The notes under the pieces: model-generated
The model's input: only the letters and a program-made list of their open reading frames with translations
What the model was told of the DNA's origin: nothing
Databases searched by the model: none
Translations under genes and position numbers: made by a program
Assembly: GCF_041146395.1 (NCBI RefSeq)
Contig: NC_090990.1
Location: 46,014,001 to 46,078,000, forward strand
From: Eulemur rufifrons
Taxonomy: Eukaryota > Chordata > Mammalia > Primates > Lemuridae
DNA: 64,000 nucleotides
Reading direction: 5' to 3'
Part shown: in pieces, positions 34,446-47,398 of the stretch
How positions within the stretch are numbered: position 1 is the first letter of the stretch
Layout: each line of letters begins with the position of its first letter

Positions 34446-37400
34446 CAAAAATCTGGAATGACTTATTCTTTCTTAGTTTTAGAATGTTGAATTTTAGTGA
34501 ATAGATGCATTATGACATAGGTTTAAATTTTTTTGTGGTAAGATAAAGTCAGATTAATGGGTTCTAGATGCTTTTGGAAGCCTTTTTGAGTATTAAAGTA
34601 AACATTATTTTAAAAATCTAATTTGCATGTAATATTTTACTATGCAGACTTTTGTACATATGTTTATATACACAAGAAATGTGTATTTCTAACTTCCCTT
34701 AATGATTGGATTTTAAAATTTAAAATTTTCTTTCCTCCAAAAAGATTTTTTGGTTATGGCTTTGTGTATAATTATTTAAAAGAAAGCAAAAATTATGTTT
34801 GAGAAAATAATGGAATTTTACTCGTTTAGTATTTTTTTAAAAATTTAAAATAGAAAGAAAAACAATTGAAAATAGGGATGTTTCATCTTAATACCCTTAA
34901 AGGACTGAGCCTTATTTTTATCTCTTTAAACTTAGACAAGATTAGTTCTTAACGACTTCAGTGTAAAAACTCAAAGCCTCACTCAGCATGATTTTTATCA
35001 TTGTAAATAGAAAAAGATGACCAGCAAATACAATTTATATTCTGCTAATTCATAATATACATATTAATCCTTCTCAGGTTTATTTTAAAAATAGGCTATT
35101 GAACTGAACTTACAGTGAGTAAAATAGAAATATAACTATTAATATTAAGAAATATTAATAAATCTCAGATGTAGTTAGGGTTGTAACTAGAAAGTTATGC
35201 TAGAAAGGGAAAACTGAGGCATGAGAATAAAAGTGATTAGACTAGAAACAAAAAAGGATTAGAATTAAAAAATAGAACTCATATCCTATTGTGCATTGTA
35301 TCTAGTTCCATACTGCCTACCTTTTTATGCCTCTGATAAGTGTTTATGATGGTCCGAAATAACCTATGAGTTTCCAGACATAGACAGCTTTCAGAGCATA
35401 TATATTCATATAAAATTTTTAATGGCTATTTTTAAAATGTTCTATGAGTTTAAAAAGTGAGGTGAAATTAAAACATTTAAAAATGAATGTGTACTATTTA
35501 AAAATTTGTATGAATATCTATGTAGCATCTGCCATTGTCAGGCTGTTGTCTTTGTTGCTATGGTTTGGTTGATTTTATTTCCTTTGGTAATTTTGCCAGC
35601 CCATGATTGGGTAGTGCATTGCATTCATGCTGTTGGAGAAGATGTATCTGTGGTGAGTCATATAGCTTGATCTCAGTGGTAATTTTTAGTAGGGTAATGT
35701 ATTTGTCAGTGGGTAATAGGAACTGCAGTGTTACAATATCAATCTTCATTTAATTTTCAAAATTGGAGACATATTACTTAATATCAGAAATTCAGAATCA
35801 TGTCTTCTGTGTTGATATGTGCTTGCCTCTTTCCCCTTCCCCTGTTGGAAGCATTTACAATTCTGTGTAGTTTAATCTTAAAGGGATTATTTAATTTTAA
35901 GTTCCTACATAAAATGAATATCGTACACATCGGATCCCATCATTGTCACTTTCAAATATTCCATTGCCTTTCAAAGGAACTGACATGACAAGTCCTTAGG
36001 TTGACAAATTCTCATCAACTTTTGTGAAAATGTTGGCTGCAGAAGGAGTAAAAGTCAAAGAGGGCCATAGACAGATGGATTTCAGTGTTGAGATGACATC
36101 GAGCCCTTCTTCGTGGCATTTTTTAACATTCCAAATGAATGAGGGATGGGGATGCTTAAAGAGCTTACTATAGAATGAGTAATGAAGATACTGTGTATCT
36201 GCACTTAAACCTCTGAAGCATACGATTAAACAGAGTTGTGTGGGCTCAGATACAATAGCAGATTAATAATGAAAATTTGTAATTTTCTTTTATGTTGAAT
36301 GTAATTCATAAATAATATTACATATGAGAAATGTTGATGGCAAATTGTGTACCTAAGAATATATTTTCAACATTAAGTAATTGTGAGTTCACATTAAGTG
36401 GGTTACTAGCATTTGAGAGGAAGCAAGGATTTGAGATAAGAATTTGGCAAAAGCTTATTTGCATAAGAAATGTTTGTGTCTTTGCATGACTATGACAAGA
36501 TTTTTGCATGAATGCATATCATATAAAAATGGCTAAGTTACTAAAGTTTCTGATGGATTAATTTAGTTGGCATTCCTCCTCCTCTTCTTTTAAATGGTAG
36601 AGGTTCTCTTTTGGAGAGTAGTTTCAAGTAACTTCTGAGAATGAAGTCTTTGTAGCGATGCTGTTGAACAGCGTAACTATTGTTGTACGTTTCTGTCAGG
36701 GAAAGATGGTCATTGCAATACTTTTATTGTATGGCCTCTTAATATGTGACAGAGACTTTTATTAAGAATTCGTTTTTTAAAATGTACTTTTAGAAGTCTC
36801 TGCCCTCCCCATGGCCAATCAATAGTTAAAAAAAGATTTCAGTGAACTTTTATTATTTTCTTAACTTATTCACTATGTACAAAAATCTTATTTTTAAAAA
36901 AGGTTTTGGAATTCATGTATTTCAGAGTTTCAGTAAAATGAAATGGGAATAAAAATTAACAAAAAAAGTGCCATCTCATTGGGCCCGGGATGTACATACA
37001 TACAGTTAGTTCTTTGGAGAATGAGGGTATTGCAGTCTGAAATGTGAGCATTGAAGAAGTAATTGTTCTAAAGATATTTGCCCCTAGTCTCAGAAAAGAC
37101 GACAGACATGCAAAATGGATAAATGTAATCCTTTGTACTTTTACCACCTACATTTTTAAACTACAGTGACTCTGATTTCTCTAGAAAGGTCAGAGGTTTC
37201 AGACAGAAAGCTTTGTAATTCTTCAAAGAAAGACATTTTCAATTTTGCTATATAAAGACTGATTATGCATAGCTTTTCACTTTATTTGCAATTGAATCTT
37301 GGAGGTGCCTGGGTGAGGTGGGCATGAGGAACAAGTGGAGCCATGGGGTGAGATAGCAGAATTGGAAGAAAACAGATAGATTGGAGAGGAACATAAATTC

Positions 37401-37649
37401 ACATTTCTGGCTCTTTACTGCCAAGTCACCTAGTTTAGAAGTGACGACAGAGTAGTTTTAACAGTTCATTCTGCTTTGCAATAGAGCATTCTCTTACAAA
37501 CTCTTTAAACACTTTGGGCAATTCAAGGAGTTTTCTTAGGATTGACTTTGTTGGATTTTCTAACTTGTAGGTATGGATTTATTTGGTTTTATGTGGATTT
37601 CTTTGTTTTTATATTTTTTTCTTTCTCCAAATTTTGGAGAATTTTTTAT
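34446..37649. other. intronic AT-rich DNA, nothing recognised
   Basis: No gene or mobile element identified. Octamer ATTTGCAT at 36458-36465. Confidence 0.4.
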
Positions 37650-38040
37650 GTTGGGTGGTGGTGGTAGATGACTTTTGTTGTGGGATACTCCTGTTATTCA
37701 GGAAACAGAAGTTCTTCGAGAATTAGTAACTCACTAGAGGTCGCACCGATAGTTAAGTGGCAAAGCCAGCATTCAAGCCAAATCCCTCAGATTCCAGACT
37801 TGTGCTCTCAAACTACAATATTTAAATTATCTTTTCTTATACATTATTTTTTTAGCTCTTCATATAAATCTTAAATTTTACGTAGGGGAGATTTTATATT
37901 TGCCTTTATGGAAGTGAGGAAAGAGGTATTCAAGGTTACATGGTTAATAAATGGTTAGGATTAGTAACTAGGTCAGACCCTCCTGTGGCGTGTTTTTATC
38001 TCTCAGGCGTTCTCCAATATATTAGAATCTAAGCTCTGCT
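37650..38040 (-). repeat. two adjacent MIR fragments
   Basis: First CACTAGAGGTCGCACCGATA ... AGATTCCAGACTTGTGCTCT (to about 37815); second AAGGTTACATGGTTAATAAA ... (37890-38020). Both fit the reversed MIR 5' part. Confidence 0.55.
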
Positions 38041-38394
38041 TCTGAATTTATGCATGGGGCAAAAAGTGTTCTCTGGAAGTACACAGTAATGCCAACAGCC
38101 ATTGTTTTCTCTGAAGTTTAAAAAGTAGTGGGAAACTGGAGCTTTTTCTTTAGATTAGGTTGAGTTGCTGCCCTGAAGGAAACTGGGAGGCCCAAACCTT
38201 CATTTTTGCATTTGAGGAAACTAAGTCCATACATCCCAGGAGCTATGAAGATCAGAAATTCTTGTGTGAACTGGAGAGCAGTTGTAGCCTGTTACCACTT
38301 GTATCAGGGTGGATGTTCTTTGGTTGGTTTTGGCATAGCAGATCTATTTTGGTTACCTTTATCGACAGATTCTACCATGTGCTTGGCAGGTCAG

Positions 38395-38480
38395 TTCAGC
38401 AAACACGTTTTGAGCACTTACTACCTCTTAGACACTGCACTAGATTCCAAATACACAGAACTGAAGGAAATACTATGAGA
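38395..38480 (-). repeat. L2 tail fragment
   Basis: GTTCAGCAAACACGTTTTGA then GCACTTACTACCTCTTAGAC: reversed L2 3' end. 38481-40689 holds only a T run (39331-39351) and nothing else recognised. Confidence 0.6.
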
Positions 38481-40689
38481 TGAGCTGATTCTATCCTTGA
38501 TACAATTTTCTCAGAAATTAAGATTTTCAAGCTTTTGTAGTTTTTAAATTAGGGTCCTTCCTGTATGAAGTTTTAAATATTTGTAGAACCAGTTATTTAT
38601 ATTGCTTTTTAAATGGTAAAATTGGTGTATGTCAGGGAATTCTATCATTTGACTATATTTCTAGTAAGTGTTAAATTTTTTCTTGTATCAAAAATATCTG
38701 TGTAAATGTAAAGAAAATCCAAACAGACACAGAAAGAGGGTGCAGGTGCTTTCTATTATTTAATAGTTTACAACCATAGCATGTTTTCTCTAAAGAAAGC
38801 TGGTGGTACACAGAGAAGTTCTATTTCTCTTTTTTAAGGATATCCTTCTAGTAAAGCTGAAGTATAAAACAAATAGCGTTATAGGAAAACTAAACAGCAG
38901 GGGAATTAAGAGAGTGGAAAACAGAAACGAAGGGAAGGCCTTAGAGAACAGGCTGTAGTGAATTCATTTGGCAATTGGTAGTAGTGCCTGCAACACAGCC
39001 AAGTGCCAGTAGTGTAGCCACCTAAATTCCCTATTTTGCTCCTTCTTGGGAAAAAGTTAGCAATCTTGAGACTTTTACATTGAAGTGGATTTTAAATCCT
39101 CAGAGATCTCAAGCTGCTTTGACTTTTTTCTTCTTGTTAAAAGAAAACAGATACATATTATATTGAAACGGAAAGCATGTAAGGGGTCCTGTATGTCTGA
39201 GTGTGGTGTGTTAGTGTGTTGTTGGGACAGTGTGTATGATGATGATTGGAAAGAGGAGAACTATTGCATGTCTGATAAACAAAATAACAAAAAACAACAA
39301 AAATCTGGTGGTCCACACAGTGTACACTGGATTTTTTTTTTTTTTTTTTTTTGTTCTCTGTTTTATCTGCTTGTTGTTTAATCTGAAAGTGAAATCTGTT
39401 TCTCCAGCCATTAATGTGTGTGCTTTTCTTTGGATAGAGTGCAGAATAAATGATTTGTTCTGTAATTATTTTCAAAATGCAGAAAATCTGTAACATTTTA
39501 AAAAATGGCATGGGATTGTCATAGAAACTCATTCTGAACACTGTAAATAAAAATGGTTGGGGATTAGTCACAGTGACATGTAGGACATCATGAAACTCAA
39601 GACAGATTTCTTTGTTTAACAGTCAGAGAAGTGAAGCAAAGTTGGTGTAGTTCCTGGGATGTTAGCAGTTCAGTCCCTCCAGTGAAAGAGAAAACCATGT
39701 TGTCTTCGTATTCAATAAGCCATCTGTATACACATATGAGAATTTACCTGATGATTTTTAGCAATATCTGATGTTTTCTTTATTTTACCTATCTTATTTC
39801 CAAATAATGAAAGTTTTAAAAATCTGAAAATCTGCTGTTTTTGCTTAGAATCATACCCTTCCTCTTTCCCCTCCCCCAGCTTATTTTCTTGTAATCTTGA
39901 ACAGCGTTTTCACACTTCTAGCCTTATTCTGTTTTCTTTACCCTCCCATTTCTTTGTGTAATATGAATAAATCTGAGCACATTATTGATAAATAGCCTTC
40001 ATTGATGCTATGTATTTTTAAATACATATTTTCAGGTTAGAATTATGAATCTGCAATATTGTCATTAAAATCCTTTTTTGTTTTTTAATCCATGATTTAG
40101 AAGAAAATTGTTCCAGAGTATTTTGATTCTCTCTCTTCAACATCTGGAAAAAGGATTGCATGTCTTTAAATTTGGAATTCATTCCGAATTGGATATTCCC
40201 ACCAGAGTGATGTTTCAATGCACTCTAATGTATCAACCTTGTATCTTTGATTCTTTGAGCTTTTGGAGGTAGGAACTAAAGTCTGAGAGGGAGTTTCAAG
40301 ACTTAAGGAATTTAGTATTGTGAAATGACTTGTGCATCTGACAAGGCCCCCTTAACAATGTTGGGTGTTATTGCAAGTTCTTATTTGTAATCAAGATAGT
40401 AGATACAGTATTTAAATAAGGGGTACACGTATTTAGATAAATGTGGTCTGATTAAAGTAGATAAATTACCTTTTTGTGGTGAGTTACCAGTGAACACAAC
40501 TCACCTTGAAACTGGAGAGAGCCTGTACACAGACATAAATGAGAATTTTGGTGCATGGACCATGCAGAGCCACCCTGTCTTCCTGCTTGTGTCCTTTAAG
40601 TCTCTGCCCACGTCTTCTGATGTGGTATAGGTATATGCATGTATATTTTTGTTCCTTCCCTTGTATTATTCCTTTTACTTGGGATATTC

Positions 40690-41010
40690 TCACCTCCCTT
40701 TACTTGGCTAATGTTACTTACACTTTAAGACTCAGCTATAATATCATTTTCTCAAGGAAGCTTTCTTTTCACCCTAATGTTGGGCTAAGGACTCCTTCCC
40801 AGTGTACTCATAGCATCCATTAGCACTATATTAGTACTTGCCATTAGCACTTCCTATATTATAATAAAACTGTCCACATGTATCTTCCAAATTGGGCTGT
40901 GATTTCTCTCTGATCAGAGACTGGGTTGTATTTGTTTTGGTGTACCCCTCATAGGGATGCATAGGACCGCCTCTCACTCTGTATTCAATTCTGTATTCAA
41001 TATCTCTGTC
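40690..41010 (+). repeat. L2 LINE 3' fragment
   Basis: ACACTTTAAGACTCAGCTAT, TTCTCAAGGAAGCTTTCTTT, then AGAGACTGGGTTGTATTTG, the sense L2 order. Confidence 0.65.
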
Positions 41011-41444
41011 GAACTGGTGGTTACTAGATGGGAAATCTGGGTTGAAGGAAACCAGAACTTGAGAAGCTAATCAGGTGAATTTAAAAACTAGATAACATAT
41101 CAAGTAGTTTTTGTGTGTTCACCTCAGCACTGAATTTAAGCCTAATTTTTTTCAGAGTGATTTTCTCTTCTCATCCTATCATGTTAACTGATTTATATTT
41201 CTTCACCAAAACCTAAAGTTCATATTAACCCAAAGGAGTTATTGACATCTGAATAATTGTAATTCTGAAAAATAAAGGTTTGATGATGCCAGATTTATTA
41301 ATAGAAAATCATTCAAGCTATTTGTTTTTCCTTTTAAGATGGTGGTCTTGACTTTTATCTGAACTTTTTACCTAGAAAAGATGATTTGACGGTGATAGAG
41401 TAATATAGCCATCGCTCCTGTGTATATGTGGAGAAATCATCTTT

Positions 41445-41540
41445 ATACCAGCAGTCATTTATCAAGTACCTACTATGTGCTAGATACTCTGCTGGGAGGG
41501 GAAATAAAGGATTTCAATTTCATGCTGTTGCATTTTTAAA
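41445..41540 (-). repeat. L2 tail fragment
   Basis: CAGTCATTTATCAAGTACCT followed by ACTATGTGCTAGATACTCTG, reversed L2 end. Confidence 0.6.
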
Positions 41541-42304
41541 GAACATAATTTTGATTAAAAATGAAGCCGTTCCCTTCAGGGTGGACACTCAGATTTTTGG
41601 TTGGTTTTGAATCACATATTGTTTTCCTCTGCAGGGAAATGGCCTGTCAATCATGTCTTTATCTCTCATGAGCGTTTGTAGTTTTGTATGTCTGTCCTCA
41701 CTTAACAGGGTGTATTTTGGCATGATTACTTATCCCAAGTTGGGAGAGGCCACAAGCAGTGGTAGCAGAAAAGTTAAAGATCAGAATTAAGGTGATGGAC
41801 CCAATTGTATATGGTAAACTCATAAGTTTCCCTTTCTATCCAGTGCTTTACTCTCATTAAAACTGTTAGTCCAATTTCATTAGACAAAAATGCACCGGCA
41901 TATGTAAATCTTCTTTGTTTAATTGGAGACCTATTGATCGTAGGTAACATAAGCCTCTCTAAGGGAAACAGAACCCAACTGAAGATAAGAGTTTCTTCCC
42001 CCCAACACATACAGCATTCACGATTTTATTTCTCTAGGCATGTTCATTATCAAAACCATTCCATTGCAGACTTTCCCATAAAGTGTTTCTGTCTGGCCCT
42101 GTTTTCATATCTAAAGCTCCTACTGGTTTCAGCAAAAGATAAGGGAAGCATTTTAACAGAATATATATTTCTTCTTTTTAAAAAAAAAAACTAAAACTTT
42201 AAAAATAGCAAAAACCAAAAACATATAAAATCATATGAAACTTAGTTTACTTTAAAGAGAGTAGGTCTTTTTTTGTGCTTTCATAGAGTGCTAAAAGAAG
42301 CCAA

Positions 42305-42383
42305 ATTCTGGTCATCTTTTCTTCTTCTTCCTTTTTTTTTTTTTTTTTCTTTCTTCCATGGAATGCAATATTCTGGTCATCTT
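42305..42383 (-). mobile_element. minimal poly(A) retro-insertion with 14-base target duplication
   Basis: ATTCTGGTCATCTT occurs at 42305-42318 and again at 42370-42383. Between them lie a long T run (poly(A) on the minus strand) and only about 20 unique bases. This looks like a severely 5'-truncated L1-mediated insertion. Confidence 0.5.
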
Positions 42384-43517
42384 CTTGGGTGAGCAATCAC
42401 CAAAAATATTATAGTGGGGAATGAAAAATAGAATGGATTTTTGTTAACATTTTAATTGGATCTCAAAGCTGCAGAGAGAGGATAGTGTACCAGATTGTAC
42501 TTTGCAAAGTGGTAGAAGGTATGGGATTTTCCCACTGTGTTTCTTAGGATTGGGTGATCTTCTTATAGCTATTTAATAATAGGGGACCATGTGCATTTTC
42601 TTATATAAATTCTTGCAATTCCATGTTCCTTTCTGAAGTGTAAGACTCAGGTCAGTTTCAATATGTAGTTATTTGCTTGTAAGGTAATAAGAATCTTGAG
42701 AAGGAGAGATATCTGTTTAGATGTAGATTTTCATATAATAACTCAAAAATTATCTTTAAATGACAAAAAACTAGTCAGGTGTTGAAGAGGTAAATATGTG
42801 TGTTTTTTATTTCTCAACATTATACTGAAAATATGTTTACTATTTAGAATTCGAATTAGGAAGCACTCTAATTTTTTTTCCTTAGGGTATTATTGATCTC
42901 TAAGCAAGATATTTAATTAGCAAAATTGTAGGATCTTAGATAAAATTGGTTATTTTTAACTTAATAATACTTTAACTTAATAATAGTTGATTCTGTAGAA
43001 ATGAATTTATGGTCTTTCTTTAGTGTTCATCTTTTTCTGTTTGATGCTGCTGATCAAACACATCTCAAGTTGTGAGGGGTGTATGTTTAGATGGGTGCAT
43101 ATTGGAGAGATTTTGATTGGTAGAGAGTAACTTTATAATGCATATCAGTGAAATTCTAACTCATTTAATTATTACTTTATTCTCTGATTATATTTTTGTG
43201 TCTGAGAGAAGATGATCACCTTCATTCTGGCAGAGTATGGATGGACAGACATTGCCGTTCTCATTTCTTGATGTAGCACACCTGGGAAGGCATTTTGAAG
43301 TAGAAGATCTTTTTAAAGAATTGTGTATCTGTGCACCTACAACAATAGCTGTGATGAAATTCTGACTGGGCTTGTGATGATGAATTCAGTCAAATTTATC
43401 ATTGATTACTGCATGCCACTCATGCTCATTAAGTTTAAAAGATTTTTTTTGGAGATTATTCACAGAAGATATTGAATACTGTCACTGGAGGGAAGCTTTG
43501 AACTCATTTATTATGGG

Positions 43518-43518
<1 letters not shown>

Positions 43519-43549
<31 letters not shown>
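43519..43549 (+). repeat. (TG)n microsatellite
   Basis: About 15 uninterrupted TG units. The rest of 42384-43990 is AT-rich with no recognised element. Confidence 0.95.
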
Positions 43550-43551
<2 letters not shown>

Positions 43552-43999
43552 CAGCCCAGTTATTTACAATAAACCTGCATTGTCCTTTGTTGGCCTGTTC
43601 CCAAGAACAGAAGTATATTTTGCACCAAACATAATCCGGACATAAAATAGAATGTTAAAAGTCTAGCTGATACATTTGAAGTAAAATAGAAATTTGGATA
43701 TCTGCTGTGTTTGGGTTTGTCTGTGGTGGAGCTACCTCCTTTAACACTCATACTCCCTGTTTGTATGGAGAACTGAGATTGGATTTCAAATACAAATTAT
43801 TCTCATCAGTCAAGTTAAAAAGAATCAATATTTTTTTCCCCAAATTTGACTATTATTATATTTTCTTGGGGAAAAAGTGACTGTATTATTCAAATAATTC
43901 AAAATAGACATACAAATATATTTTTAAAATCTTTTCAAGCCTGTTGCTGAAAAGTTTTAGAATATTGTGAAAAATTGTTTTATTTTAGTGAACATTCAT

Positions 44000-46170
44000 T
44001 ACTGTTTTTATTTCTTATTTATCTTTATTTTTAATGTAAAAATATGTGTAAGTTATAACACATAGTATGAGTTGAATACCTGTGAACTTATCACCTCACC
44101 CAAGAAAGGGAATATAACCAATACCTTTCATTTACCTATCTGATTCTTTTCCTCCCTTATCACCCTGAAATTCCTCCCATTATCCTGAATTTTCTGGTTA
44201 TAATTCCTCTCTTGTAAAATAAATGTTTCATTACATATATGTACTAAATATATTGTTTAGTTTTGCTTGTTGTAAGTTTTATGGAAAATGATATATGTAA
44301 CACAGGCATGCACACACTTCTGAGAATTGCTTTTTTCACTCAAATTATATTTATAATGTTGCATATACTGTAATTTATTGTTGTTTCTTGTATAATATTC
44401 TATTACATGGGAATCTATGGGGTGTTTCCAGTTTTTTGCTATTAGCAAGTGCTGTGAACTCTAAGGTATTTTCCGGAGCATGTGTATAAGATTTTTTTAG
44501 GGCATATGCCTTGGAGTAGAATTATTGAATCATAGGACATGTAAATGTTAGGTTTTTAAAAAAAGATAGTGATATTTTATCTTACTAAGAAATGGTACTT
44601 GTTTATACTCTCAGTAGCAGTAGTGTACAAAGATTCTATTGATCTACGTTCTCTCCAACATTTACCACTGCCAGATTTTGACTTTTTGCCAATCTAGAGG
44701 CTATAAAGTGACATTTCATTGCAGTCTTAATTTGTGTATATTATCTGATTATTAATGAGATCAAACATCTTTTTGTGTATGCATGAGCCACTTTCTTTCC
44801 TCTTCAAAGACATACGAAATAAATGTTTTTGTCACTTACTCATTTTTTTCTCTTTTGTTGCTTATCTTTTCCATATTGATTTGTGGAAGTTCTTTATAGA
44901 TCCTGCGTTCTAAACCTTTGCCAGTTATATGTTTGCAAATCTCTTTTTATAGTTTATGGCTTGTACATTTTATTTAAGATATCCTTGAGGAACAAAAATT
45001 AATTTTAATGGAGTAAAATATATCAATTCTTTATTTCATAGTACATGTTTTGTCTTGTTGAAGATATCCTTCTTTACTCCAAGTTTAGAAATATTAATAT
45101 TTGGTATTTTGGTACATCTTTTAAATGTTTGTCTCACATTTAAGTTTGTATTTCATCTGGAATTTATTTTGTGTATGGTGTGAGGTAGGGATCCAATTTC
45201 ATTTTTTTCTGTATGAATGCACAGTTGCCACTGCATCATTTATTGAATAGTTTCTGTGTTCCCCAAGTGATTTTCATTGCCACCTTTGTCATTTATTAAG
45301 TTTTCATATTTGTGTGGGTCTGTTTCTGGATTCTCTGTTCTGTCCCATTGATCAATTTGTCTAACCTGTACCAGTGCCACATTGTTTCACTTACTAAGCT
45401 CTTATAGTGAGTTTTGATATCTGATAAAGCAAATCTTTCACACCTCTTTTTTTAAAAAGTGTTTTTTAGTTATTCTTGACCTTTCACTATTCCATATATA
45501 TTACGGGGTTGCTTTGTCAAATTTCGTGAAAAATCCTGTTGGGACTTAATTTAAAAGTATATTGAATCTATAGATAAAGGACATTGACATCTTTTTTGCT
45601 ATCAAATCTTACTCTCTATGAACATGAGATGTTGCTCCATGTACTTAAATCTTATATTTAATTATAATGAATTATTTTCATCTGAACATTTTTGTGAAGT
45701 GCTTTTGTAAATTGTGTTTTTAAAAATATTTCTAACTCTTTGTTTCTAGCGTAGAATACCGTTAATTTTTGGATCGTGATCTTATATCCAACTATATTTA
45801 CATATTTTTAGCCAATAATTTGTCTGTACGTTTTTTGGTTTTACTATCCTATCAAATGCAAACAAAGACATTTTTATTTCTACTATTCCAATTTTTATGC
45901 TTTTATTTTCATTACCCTTCTCACTGCACTATCTAAAACCTCCAATTCAGTGTTGAATTAACCTGTGATAGTGGGCATCCTTGGCTTTTTGCTTGATTTC
46001 TTATTTATTTTTCATCCATGAATGAATCTGAATTAATGCCTTAATATTTAAATATTACTTTTGGTGATCACATTTTCATCAGAGAAACGACAAGTCCTTA
46101 CCTAGTTTTGTTAATTTTCTCCCCATTTTTCTTATTATGTTGTGGTTTGGTATATGTTATCAATAATTAA
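44000..46170 (-). mobile_element. old L1 LINE, ORF2 fragment (reverse)
   Basis: About 2.2 kb reads as reversed ancient L1 ORF2/3' region: GGGAATCTATGGGGTGTTTC, TTTACCACTGCCAGATTTTG, GAGATCAAACATCTTTTTG, GGTGTGAGGTAGGGATCCAA, CTGTTCTGTCCCATTGATCA, GCATCCTTGGCTTTTTGC. Heavily diverged with stops in all frames, an inactive L1M-type fossil. It is the longest repeat in the window. Confidence 0.8.
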
Positions 46171-47365
46171 AACCTCACAGTGATACAGTATATAATAATT
46201 AATGGGTAAGTGTTGTTTTTAAGAATGTAGTCATCTAAAATTTTAAAATAAGAGGCTGATTTGTATGCATTAATCATTTTAGGCATGTCAGTGAAGTACC
46301 ATATTTTATCCTGACTTGAGATTTTTTGATTCTCTGTTGTGCGGATCAGCCTCTTAAGTTTTGATTTGAACTATAGAACCCTTAAGTATCACTTTTCACA
46401 ATTTAAAATGTCTGGTTTGGATGGGTTTACTTTTTTCCCTTTCCTCATGCAATTTTTGTTAAGACTTGAATAGATTACTCCTAATCTTGTGAGCAGACTG
46501 CAGGAAGACAACTATTAAAAGTAGAAAGCTATTAAGCAGTCAGGGGTTTATTATGCTTTAGTGTTTTGTTTAAGTCTGTTCTTAATTGGTTGATTAATGT
46601 ACGAGAAGTCCTTTCCCCCCTCCATCTCTTACAGATGGCAAATGGTAGGTCCCAACTGTCATTGTTCGCTAAAAAGGTTATGGTTCAAAGTCAAAGATTC
46701 AGAGATACCACAATAATCAATCATAGGAACTTGTCTCAGAGTGCCCAGCCAGGCAAAAGTTAGGGAGAGTAGTAATATTTACTCAAAATCCTTTAGGAGC
46801 ATTTTTTTTTTTTTTGGTGTGTTCTTGATTTTATTTAGAAGAGATTATTTAATTAATTGAAATATCTCAGAATTTAGTTTCAGGTATTTAAATAAATATG
46901 AAAAATAATGGTAAAAAAGTTTTCTGTTTATCAGTTTTATCAAATATTGCTGGAATATACAGTTTTTAAATGAGTGAAATGCAGAAGGTGGTAACATTCT
47001 TAATATATCGAGATTAACAAACATTTTCAAAGGATTACCTTCTTACCATTTTCATGTGAAGATGATTTATAATAGTTAACTTCCTTTTTTAGGAGGAAGA
47101 ATAGAATTATGTTCTAGTATTGATCCACAAAGGGGATTTGCATTTTATTCATACTATAAAAGTACCTTTAATGGAGACATTGTGGTAATTGAATCTATAC
47201 TGTGTATCACTATCAAGGTATCTTTTTAATTATTTTATGTTACATAATTTAGTAACTAAATTTAAGTCATGGCAAGGGGATGACTGTATTATATCTTTTA
47301 GGTACAATGTATAGTCTCTGATATTCTTAAAGTGGATGGCAGTTAAGGACATTCTTTAGTTGAAG

Positions 47366-47398
47366 GAAAGAGAGAGAGAGGGAGGGAGAGAGAGAGAT
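47366..47398 (+). repeat. (GA)n microsatellite
   Basis: AAAGAGAGAGAG with GGAGGG interruptions. Confidence 0.85.

Noticed and set aside
44000..46170. possible active retroelement or host gene
   Set aside because: Recognisable as reversed old L1 ORF2, but broken by stops in every frame.
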